DNA of 8,556 bases, taken from contig JAISJZ010000298.1 in assembly GCA_031261125.1 (NCBI GenBank), positions 1 to 8,556 of the forward strand, read 5' to 3'. The DNA comes from Planctomycetaceae bacterium (GTDB lineage Bacteria > Planctomycetota > Planctomycetia > Pirellulales > Thermoguttaceae). Numbering within the stretch: the first letter of the stretch is position 1; each line of letters opens with the position of its first letter. The translations under genes were made by a program, and so were the position numbers. The notes beneath the pieces are model-generated. The model had not been told where the DNA came from, ran no database searches, and was given only the letters and a program-made list of their open reading frames with translations. This document shows, in pieces, positions 1 to 5,555 of the stretch.

Positions 1-92
1 TTATCGGAACGTATCCCGATGAAAAAACATTTGACAGATTGAAAGCCGCGATGTCCGAAACCGGCTGCACCGTAATTAAACCAATTATTTAG
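1..92 (+). CDS. C-terminal fragment of an unidentified protein
   Basis: An open frame enters from the left edge (first whole codon at 3) and ends at a TAG at 90-92. The 29 visible residues begin IGTYPDEKTFDRLKAAMSET and end GCTVIKPII. The mixed charged and hydrophobic composition and the hydrophobic last residues look like the end of a soluble globular domain. There is no membrane segment or recognisable motif, so I assign no function. A hairpin follows the stop immediately, which supports a real gene end. The next gene converges from the other side. Confidence 0.6.
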   Translation, partial: IGTYPDEKTFDRLKAAMSETGCTVIKPII

Positions 93-118
93 AACCGGCA
101 GATAAATCCTGCCGGTTC
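92..118. terminator. Probable bidirectional hairpin terminator between convergent genes
   Basis: A perfect 10-bp inverted repeat (gaaccggcag at 92-101, ctgccggttc at 109-118) encloses a 7-nt loop. It sits between the stop of the plus-strand fragment (92) and the stop of the minus-strand coiled-coil gene (129), where a shared terminator is expected. Neither side has a strong U tract. The plus side continues caatgcc and the minus side continues with a mildly AU-rich stretch. It could therefore be an intrinsic terminator of modest strength or a structure that protects transcript 3' ends. Confidence 0.55.
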
Positions 119-128
119 AATGCCCTGC

Positions 129-2021
129 TCACGCCGCTCCGCGGTGTTCAAACGCCCGGCGGGACATTGTTTGCAATACCTGAAATTCGTTGCCGATGTC
201 CGTCCGTTCCTGCTGCAACCGTAACAACGCTTCATCCAGCGTTGCCTGCCGGCGGTCAAGTTCTCTCTCTTTCTCTTTTATCAACTTCTCCCGTTCGGCA
301 AAACCCTCTTCGCCTTGTTTTGCCCAACGGTCAAGTTCTTCCCGCCGCGTCATCAGCAATTCCTGCTGCTGCAACATCTGTTCACGGGTCTGCTTTAACT
401 CGTCTTTCTGCAACTCCAACCGCATCGCCGCCTCTTGATAATGGTCAGCCAATCGGGAACGAATCTGGCGGATACTCTCTTTCAAATCGCCCGCTTCCGA
501 TTCACCGGACAGCCGCAGCCAAAGTTCTTCCGTTGCCAATCGAATTTCCAGCGTTTCCCGGTGCATTCTGCCGAGTTCGTCCCGCGACCGGTCAAGCGAC
601 TGCCGCATCTGTTCCACCCGCCGGTTCTGAACCGTCAACTCCTTGCGTTCTTCTTCCAGCCGCTTTGCCGCCATCTCCTGGGATTCCCGAAGACGTTTGC
701 GTTCCGCTTCCAGCATTTTTTGCATCTGATGCCGTTCCCGCACCAAAGACTCCCGCATCCGTGCCGTTTCCGCTTCCGCTTCTGCTGCTGCCGCTTCCCG
801 CTGTTGCACGCCGGCATACTTCTTCGCCTCTGCCGCCATTTGTAATTCCCGCACTTTCACCGCTTCGTCCTTTGCCGCTTGCTCCATTTCCTGCTTTTTT
901 AACTTCGCCTCGAAGTCAATCAGAAAACGGTCGCGTTCGTCTGATTTTTCTTCCCGCCGATTCAATTCATCGGTCCGGGATTTGCGGAGTTGGTCGAATT
1001 CATTCCATTGTTCCTCAAACGCATCCCGGCGGTTCGTCCATTCATCTTCCGCCTGCCGAATCAGCGTTTCACGGCGTTCAAGTTGTTCTTCCTGCCGTTC
1101 GTATTTTGTTTCCCGCTCCGTTTGCTTTTGGGCAAAATCTTCGTTCAGCATCGCAAGACGGCGTTCGGCGTTGTCTTCCAATTCCCTTTTGCGCAACTCC
1201 GCCTGCCGCTCTATTTCGGAAAGCCGCTGCACGAACCGGGCTTCGAATTCCGTCTTTTTCGTTTCGACATCCCGGTTCAGTTGATACACCCGAATTTCCA
1301 ACTCTTCCTCTTTTCTGCGCTGTTCGGTCTCCAGTTGTGATTTTTCATCAACATACCGCTGCATAAATTCGGTTTCGATTTCCTTACATCTTTTTTCGTA
1401 CCGATTCTGATAGTCCGCTTTGCATTCCGCAAGCCGGTTTTCCAACTGCTGCCGGTACTCTTCGACGCGGACCGCAATCTGCTGTTCCCGTTCGACAGCG
1501 ATGTCTGCCAATTCCCGTTCCCGCCGCGTCAGATGCTCTTCGATTTCGTCCTTTCGGTTCTGCAAGTCCGCCCGCGAATCCTCGATTTCCCGTTTTTCCC
1601 GAACGATTTGATTGTCCAGCGTCCGTTTTTGATTTTGAACGTATTCCTCCTGTTCTTTCAAGGTGTGTTCCCGTTGAAGGACTTCCTCCATTTTTGTTTG
1701 GAGCGACAGTTTTGTATTTCGTACCAAGGTCTCAAACTGCGCCATTCGGGCGTTCAACTGATTTTCCCGGTGGTCGAGTTCATCGGCGCGGACGGTGCTG
1801 GACGTTTCCCTTGCCGAAACGGGTTTGGCAGCGGAGTAGGAGATGGTTTCCGCCAGTGCTTCGCGGCGTGTCGGCTTTTTCTTGCTGTTCCAATCTGCTG
1901 CATTGGCGGAGTCCATTGAGAACATCGGCAGAGATTCTTCCTTTTCTTGGAAGGAAAAAGGGACCGTTTCGTTATAATTGAGGTCGTTCGGCATTGGAAT
2001 TCGGAAAAAGGTACAATCCAT
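129..2021 (-). CDS. Large coiled-coil protein (630 aa), function unknown
   Basis: Residues 1 to about 75 are low in heptads, polar and probably disordered. From about 78 to 615 the protein is almost continuous charged helix, dense in Glu, Arg, Gln, Lys and Leu, with frequent R-E-x-x-L units typical of long parallel coiled coils. The one clear break is about 497-530 (TEELWLRLSGESEAGDLKES, then an IRQIRSRLADHYQE-like helix). It has Trp, Gly and Pro-free turns and may be a small conserved module. An Ala-rich stretch lies at 398-420. There is no Walker A motif, so it is not an SMC ATPase, although automatic annotation may name it so. I see no signal peptide or membrane helix, so a cytoplasmic filament, scaffold or tether is plausible. 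Met1 is preferred because AGGA lies 5 nt upstream. Met10 is the alternative and has no such site. The gene is transcribed away from the 84-residue gene. Confidence 0.85.
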   Translation of the reverse strand: MDCTFFRIPMPNDLNYNETVPFSFQEKEESLPMFSMDSANAADWNSKKKPTRREALAETISYSAAKPVSARETSSTVRADELDHRENQLNARMAQFETLVRNTKLSLQTKMEEVLQREHTLKEQEEYVQNQKRTLDNQIVREKREIEDSRADLQNRKDEIEEHLTRRERELADIAVEREQQIAVRVEEYRQQLENRLAECKADYQNRYEKRCKEIETEFMQRYVDEKSQLETEQRRKEEELEIRVYQLNRDVETKKTEFEARFVQRLSEIERQAELRKRELEDNAERRLAMLNEDFAQKQTERETKYERQEEQLERRETLIRQAEDEWTNRRDAFEEQWNEFDQLRKSRTDELNRREEKSDERDRFLIDFEAKLKKQEMEQAAKDEAVKVRELQMAAEAKKYAGVQQREAAAAEAEAETARMRESLVRERHQMQKMLEAERKRLRESQEMAAKRLEEERKELTVQNRRVEQMRQSLDRSRDELGRMHRETLEIRLATEELWLRLSGESEAGDLKESIRQIRSRLADHYQEAAMRLELQKDELKQTREQMLQQQELLMTRREELDRWAKQGEEGFAEREKLIKEKERELDRRQATLDEALLRLQQERTDIGNEFQVLQTMSRRAFEHRGAA

Positions 2022-2026
2022 AACAT

Positions 2027-2030
2027 TCCT
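2027..2030 (-). promoter_or_regulatory. Shine-Dalgarno site of the coiled-coil gene
   Basis: On the minus strand AGGA lies 5 nt before the ATG at 2021. This decides the start in favour of Met1 over Met10, whose upstream codons have no purine-rich site. I could not place a convincing promoter farther upstream; the region is AT-rich and offers only weak matches. Confidence 0.5.
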
Positions 2031-2092
2031 ATTATCGTTACATTTTACCTGTTTTCTTTAATCGGATTTTTCAAAATTTTCAAATTCTCCTC

Positions 2093-2121
2093 TTGACGGT
2101 GCTTTTGCTAATTCCTATATT
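2093..2121 (+). promoter_or_regulatory. Sigma-70-type promoter of the 84-residue gene
   Basis: TTGACG (2093-2098, five of six matches to TTGACA) and TATATT (2116-2121, five of six to TATAAT) are separated by exactly 17 bp. Transcription would start near 2128. That leaves a leader of about 65 nt which contains both GC-rich hairpins and ends at the ATG at 2193. This is one of the two best vegetative promoter matches in the window, with 5490-5518. Confidence 0.65.
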
Positions 2122-2130
2122 CCGGCACCA

Positions 2131-2187
2131 AAGCGGGGTAAACCCCGCACTAACAATGAACAGAGCGGGGCAAATCCCGCCGCTAAT
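2131..2187 (+). repeat. Two tandem GC-rich palindromic units in the leader
   Basis: Unit 1 is gcggggtaaaccccgc (2133-2148), a perfect 6-bp stem with a 4-nt loop, followed by actaac. Unit 2 is gcggggcaaatcccgccgc (2165-2183), a 5-bp stem with a 6-nt loop, followed by taat. The units share the order GCGGGG, short A-rich loop, CCCGC, then CTAA, in the same orientation about 32 bp apart. They resemble dispersed REP-like palindromes found between genes in some bacterial genomes, and unit 2 looks like a diverged copy of unit 1. Their position between promoter and start codon puts them in the 5' leader of the 84-residue gene. Confidence 0.6.
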
Positions 2188-2192
2188 CACCG

Positions 2193-2447
2193 ATGAACTT
2201 TAACTTTTTTGATTGGATTCGTGACGGAGTCAAACGTGCTATCCTTCTTGGTACATCCGATGCTGTTGAAGTAATGGGAATGCCGCACGAAGAGGAAACC
2301 GCGAAGGACAAGATTTTGAGTTTCCTCCGGGACGACAGTGTTGCCAGTGCCGCTCCGCCGCGGAACCGCATCGCCGGAAGTGTCAGCACCGGTCAGCGCA
2401 AACTCGGCAAGTCCATTACCGAAATCCACGCTTTGAAAGAAGCGTAA
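2193..2447 (+). CDS. Small protein of unknown function (84 aa)
   Basis: I do not recognise a named family. The N-terminus (residues 5-29, FFDWIRDGVKRAILLGTSDA and onward) reads as an amphipathic helix with aromatic residues at one end. Residues 32-47 are acidic, then helical. Residues 50-84 are basic, Ser/Pro/Ala-rich and probably flexible. There is no signal peptide, Cys or membrane helix. The case for a real gene is a strong promoter match upstream (2093-2121), protein-like order of hydrophobic and charged residues, and clean spacing from both neighbours. The opposite-strand frames here look like shadows. No Shine-Dalgarno site precedes the ATG; the leader instead holds two GC-rich hairpins. 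The gene converges with the phosphatase gene 40 bp downstream. Confidence 0.7.
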   Translation: MNFNFFDWIRDGVKRAILLGTSDAVEVMGMPHEEETAKDKILSFLRDDSVASAAPPRNRIAGSVSTGQRKLGKSITEIHALKEA

Positions 2448-2456
2448 AACGGGCTA

Positions 2457-2501
2457 CCGCCGCAAAGTTTGTTTGCAATCCGTCCTCTTAACTTTCGGCG
2501 G
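2457..2501. terminator. Convergent inverted repeat, candidate shared terminator
   Basis: ccgccg (2457-2462) and aaagtt (2464-2469) pair with aacttt (2490-2495) and cggcgg (2496-2501). This gives 12 bp with one bulged C (2463) and a loop of about 20 nt. It starts 9 bp past the stop of the 84-residue gene and runs over the stop codon (2488-2490) and last four sense codons of the phosphatase gene. There is no U tract on either side, so intrinsic termination is uncertain, but the convergent position fits. Confidence 0.4.
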
Positions 2502-4209
2502 CGTTCCACCCGTCCCGTCTTCCGAGAACAATCAAACTTTGGTCGTCCGACTGCGGTTCACGTCCCGCAAAACTGTGGACCGCACTTATCAGGTTCTTGC
2601 CGAATTCCGTTACGGACTCCGTTTTTGATTCTTTCAAAAAGTTCAGCACGCCGGCAGACGTAAAATACTTGCCCTGATTATTCATTGCGTCGGTAATGCC
2701 GTCGCTGATAATCACGAGTTTCTGTTTATTCTTTATCGTGAACGTTGTTTCAGGATATTCCGAATCATCCATAATGCCCAGCGGCAAACCGATGTTCAGT
2801 TCGCCGAGCATTTCAACCGTGCCGTCCGGCGAAACAAGAATCGGCGGAATATGTCCGGCGTTATGAAGCAGGATTTCGTTTGTCTTCGGATTCAGCACGC
2901 CGAAGAAAAACGTGATAAACCGGTTGTCCCACCGCGGTTCGCAAAACAACCGGTTGACCCGCTCAACGGTTCCTTTGAAATTCTTTTCGATAATCAATCC
3001 GCTTCGGACTTCGGCGGACAACTTTGCCATTAACAGTGAAGCAGCAACACCTTTACCGGAAACATCGCCGAGCGCAAACACCAGCCGACCATCCGGCAGC
3101 GGAACGTAATCGTAATAATCGCCGCCGAGATATTTCGCAGGACGGTAAAAATCGTAAAATTCGTAATTTGGAACGTGCGGCGACGCAAACGGCAACAGCC
3201 CCCGCTGAACGGAGTTTGCTATCGTCATTTCCCGCTCCATCAATTTTTCCGTAACCGCAACTTCGTGCAGTTTGGCGTTCTGATACGAAACGGCAACCTG
3301 ATACGCCAGCGAGACGAGAAGGTCAAGGTCTTCGTAAGTGAATTTCTTGCCGACAGTACGGGCATCGACTTGAATCACGCCGAGGACTTCGGATTGGTCG
3401 TAATCCATCACCGGTGCCGCCATTATCGAATAGATATTGTAGTTAACAATGCTTTCACTCAAGTCGAACCGGGAATCATTGGTAACGTCGTCGGACAGAA
3501 TCGCTGCTTTGGAATGGGCAACCTTTTCCAAAATTGACCGGCTGATGCGGAACGAATCGTTGCTGTTCGGATTACGGTGTTCAAATGCCCGAAGTTCCAA
3601 ACGCCCCGTTTGTTCACTGACTAAAAGAATCGAAGCGCAATCTGCTTGCAGAAAAATTTTTAACAAGTTTTGAACCAACTGCGGCAACACTTGGTCAACG
3701 GCGGCACCGAGATTCCGTCCGATGTCAATCATCGCTTGCAGTTTAATCGACGCATTCGCGGATGTCAGCGCAAGATGTTTCTCCGCCAACTTAATCTGCG
3801 AACGGATAGTGTAGGAACCGTTCGGCTCTTCTTCGGTATCGTCAAGATAAACCCCGGAAGGTTTGCTTCGCGGCATCGCATCTTGAGCGAGGTCGTTAAC
3901 ATAAAAAACGAATTCAATGTCGCAGAACCGGAGAAAGTCGCCGTCGTGCAGCAGCGTTTTTTCGAGAACGTGTTTGCCGTTGAGAAACGAACCGTTCCTG
4001 CTTTTTAGGTCTTCGATATAGTAATTGCCGTCTTCGCGGAGAATAAGCGCGTGTTCTCTGCTGATACCGTTGTGATTGAGACACACAGCGCAGTCCGCAT
4101 ATCTGCCGATACGGGATACCGGTTCGGTAAGTTCAAAGGACTGTTGTTCGACAATACCGGGTTCTCGCGGACGAAGAAAAGCCATAACTTGGGCGGGTTC
4201 AGGATACAT
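2488..4209 (-). CDS. FHA-GAF-PP2C (SpoIIE/RsbU-type) protein phosphatase
   Basis: This is a 573-residue soluble signalling phosphatase with three domains. The N-terminal FHA domain (about 22-105) has the phosphothreonine-binding signature: RIGR (33-36), SREH (50-53), RNGSFLNG (71-78). A GAF domain follows (about 152-316), a likely small-molecule, nucleotide or redox sensor. After a linker helix ending SVQRGLLP (333-340), the metal-dependent PP2C domain covers about 345-565. Its metal-binding Asp motifs are intact: GGDYYD (362-367), GDVSGKG (381-387), SDGITD (502-507) and DDQS (555-558), plus HNAGH (449-453). It should therefore be active on phosphoserine or phosphothreonine in a partner, for example an anti-sigma-antagonist-like protein; no such partner is encoded here. 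No membrane helix is seen. The start at 4209 has no good Shine-Dalgarno site. Met9 is possible and would leave FHA whole. The gene lies 36 bp behind the helical-repeat gene and is probably in its operon. Confidence 0.93.
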   Translation of the reverse strand: MYPEPAQVMAFLRPREPGIVEQQSFELTEPVSRIGRYADCAVCLNHNGISREHALILREDGNYYIEDLKSRNGSFLNGKHVLEKTLLHDGDFLRFCDIEFVFYVNDLAQDAMPRSKPSGVYLDDTEEEPNGSYTIRSQIKLAEKHLALTSANASIKLQAMIDIGRNLGAAVDQVLPQLVQNLLKIFLQADCASILLVSEQTGRLELRAFEHRNPNSNDSFRISRSILEKVAHSKAAILSDDVTNDSRFDLSESIVNYNIYSIMAAPVMDYDQSEVLGVIQVDARTVGKKFTYEDLDLLVSLAYQVAVSYQNAKLHEVAVTEKLMEREMTIANSVQRGLLPFASPHVPNYEFYDFYRPAKYLGGDYYDYVPLPDGRLVFALGDVSGKGVAASLLMAKLSAEVRSGLIIEKNFKGTVERVNRLFCEPRWDNRFITFFFGVLNPKTNEILLHNAGHIPPILVSPDGTVEMLGELNIGLPLGIMDDSEYPETTFTIKNKQKLVIISDGITDAMNNQGKYFTSAGVLNFLKESKTESVTEFGKNLISAVHSFAGREPQSDDQSLIVLGRRDGWNAAES

Positions 4210-4229
4210 TAAAACCGGATAAGTACCGT

Positions 4230-4244
4230 ATCATATCATATCAT
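4230..4244. repeat. Triplicated pentamer between two operon genes
   Basis: atcat is repeated three times without interruption in the 36-bp gap between the helical-repeat gene (stop 4246-4248) and the phosphatase start (4209). On the coding strand it reads as overlapping ATGAT units. It is a small simple-sequence tract that could vary in length by slippage, but it lies outside both coding frames and could only affect spacing or initiation. Confidence 0.6.
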
Positions 4245-4245
4245 T

Positions 4246-5442
4246 TTACGAACCGCAATTACAGTCCGTAACTGCAAACGGGCTGAAATAATACTCGTCA
4301 AACTCTTCCGTACCGGGGATGTCCGCTGCCGGTTTGTGATTCTGCCGGGCGGAAAAATTACGGACAATTTCGACAATCTGTTCCGCTCTTGGAAATTCGT
4401 TCGTTTCCTTTTCCTCCGTTGCTGCTGCGGTACGGACTGCCGAGTTCCAAATTTTAACTTCGTCCTCCTTCGGCGACGCTTCGGCAAACCATTGGAGAAG
4501 TTCGCTTCGCTGGATTCCGTTGAATTCGGTACCGGTTAATGGTTTCGTGCCAATGTAATTTTGTACTGAGTCGATTTGACCCAGTTCCCGCAGCACTTTT
4601 GCCAGTAATAACCGGATTTTGAACCGCTGCATCGGTTCAGGAATTTTTGCCGCTGCCGCCTCGCTCTGTTCCAGCAGTTGCAAACCGGATTCCGTTTCTC
4701 CGGCATTGTATAACGCTTTGCCGATGATGCGCATCTGCCGCGCCGCTTTTTCGGCATTGTCTTTATCAACCGGAAAGGATTCGAGAACCGTACCGGATTT
4801 TTTTAGCAATGCGGCTTTTTTCCCGTTTGGAACCATTTGCGACAACTCGAAAAACGCCCAAGAACGGCGCAACGGTTGAAAAAACGCCTCGGCAATTTTC
4901 ACCGCTTCGTCAGGCATTTTCCATTGAACATAACTTTTGCACAACGCCAGTGAAGCCCAATCGCGGTAATCGGCATCCTCGAATGTCTTCAGCAGATTCA
5001 ACGCCGCCGGAACGTGTTTTTCACCGCCTATTTCAAGCAGTTTTGCAGTAAAGTCATACCTGCTCTTATGGGAATCAAACGGCTTTTTCACGGAATTGAT
5101 TAACGCCAGCGCAGCGTCAACGTTTTCCTTGTCAAGCAAAGTGAGTGCGAACCGACCGGCGGCGGATTCGTTCTTCGCATCGAGTTTAATTAACGCCGAG
5201 ATGATTTTGAGAATAACTTTATTCGGTAAAAATGGTTTAACATTTGTGTAATCCGATGCAAGGTTGACGAGTAACCCTTTTTTTTCCGCCCTGTTTGGAA
5301 CGGCATCGGCGGCGGCAAACATTTCATCAAATTGTTCGGCGGCAAAATGCGCTTCGGCAACGGCAGCGAGAATCGCCGACTTCGCCAACGGATTGGAAAA
5401 CTGTTCTGCCGCTTCTGCTGCGATAGTTAATGGTGATTCCAT
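4246..5442 (-). CDS. Helical-repeat (TPR-like) protein, 398 aa
   Basis: The protein is alpha-helical, with repeating pairs of about 34-40 residues that resemble TPR or SEL1-type solenoids. The clearest is about 236-300 (ALYNAGETESGLQLLEQSEA, then a partner helix ending LRELGQIDSVQNYI). Further pairs lie at about 3-60, 92-150, 160-190 and 310-345. Residues 340-398 are more polar and end in CNCGS. There is no signal peptide or membrane helix, so a cytoplasmic scaffold is likely. The ATG at 5442 is preceded by AAGG with a 7-nt spacer, which supports this start. It is the first gene of a probable operon with the FHA-GAF-PP2C phosphatase. By position it may be a partner or regulator of that enzyme; this is an inference from proximity only. 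I assign no specific family. Confidence 0.8.
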   Translation of the reverse strand: MESPLTIAAEAAEQFSNPLAKSAILAAVAEAHFAAEQFDEMFAAADAVPNRAEKKGLLVNLASDYTNVKPFLPNKVILKIISALIKLDAKNESAAGRFALTLLDKENVDAALALINSVKKPFDSHKSRYDFTAKLLEIGGEKHVPAALNLLKTFEDADYRDWASLALCKSYVQWKMPDEAVKIAEAFFQPLRRSWAFFELSQMVPNGKKAALLKKSGTVLESFPVDKDNAEKAARQMRIIGKALYNAGETESGLQLLEQSEAAAAKIPEPMQRFKIRLLLAKVLRELGQIDSVQNYIGTKPLTGTEFNGIQRSELLQWFAEASPKEDEVKIWNSAVRTAAATEEKETNEFPRAEQIVEIVRNFSARQNHKPAADIPGTEEFDEYYFSPFAVTDCNCGS

Positions 5443-5489
5443 AAAAAAACCTTACTTACTTAATTTCCGTATTCTTTCGGAAACTGCTC

Positions 5490-5518
5490 TTGATAATGAA
5501 TAACGAACAGTGAATAAT
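5490..5518 (+). promoter_or_regulatory. Candidate promoter of the ferredoxin-comM operon
   Basis: TTGATA (5490-5495) and AATAAT (5513-5518) each match the sigma-70 consensus at five of six positions and are spaced by 17 bp. The predicted start is near 5525, about 30 nt before the ATG at 5556. The region is AT-rich, which makes chance matches more likely. The -35 box overlaps the left arm of an inverted repeat. Confidence 0.5.
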
Positions 5519-5540
5519 AAATCATCTGTTATTCATTATC
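5492..5540. repeat. 13-bp perfect inverted repeat in the divergent intergenic region
   Basis: gataatgaataac (5492-5504) and gttattcattatc (5528-5540) are perfect inverse complements separated by 23 bp. The arms flank the predicted -10 box of the ferredoxin promoter. Possible roles are an operator for a dimeric regulator serving both divergent genes, or a weak AT-rich hairpin. Similar TGAATAA words also occur in the spacer (5511-5517), so part of the symmetry may come from simple AT-rich repetition. Confidence 0.5.
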
Positions 5541-5549
5541 TATTGTCCA
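5521..5549 (-). promoter_or_regulatory. Weak candidate promoter for the helical-repeat/phosphatase operon
   Basis: On the minus strand TGGACA (5549 to 5544, five of six) and GATGAT (5526 to 5521, four of six) are 17 bp apart. Transcription would start near 5514 and give a leader of about 70 nt before the ATG at 5442. The match is modest and the region is AT-rich. If real, it overlaps the opposing ferredoxin promoter back to back. Confidence 0.25.
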
Positions 5550-5555
5550 TTTCCG

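Noticed and set aside
167..1366. A 399-codon open frame on the plus strand inside the coiled-coil gene, with other long frames beside it.
   Set aside because: The minus strand encodes a coherent heptad-rich protein with a ribosome binding site. The plus frame gives a Pro/Ala/Leu-rich low-complexity product with no motif, as expected from the complement of Glu/Arg/Gln-rich codons.
129..2021. Naming the coiled-coil protein an SMC-type chromosome partition protein.
   Set aside because: It has no Walker A, Walker B or ABC signature and no hinge-and-heads layout; the resemblance is only coiled-coil composition.
2131..2187. Reading the paired GCGGGG units as the start of a CRISPR array or an attachment site.
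   Set aside because: There are only two imperfect units with no spacer regularity, no cas genes, and no integrase or tRNA nearby.
2183..2429. Two overlapping minus-strand frames opposite the 84-residue gene.
   Set aside because: They lack a promoter or ribosome binding site and give no domain-like composition. The plus-strand frame has a 17-bp-spaced promoter and better residue order.
3175..4008. Plus-strand frames of 112-120 codons within the phosphatase gene.
   Set aside because: They lie opposite the GAF and FHA coding sequence, whose motifs are unmistakable, and show no independent features.
5464..5483. A 6-bp inverted repeat (tttccg and cggaaa) in the divergent intergenic region, considered as a regulator site.
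   Set aside because: It is short enough to arise by chance in this region and has no supporting position relative to a good promoter.
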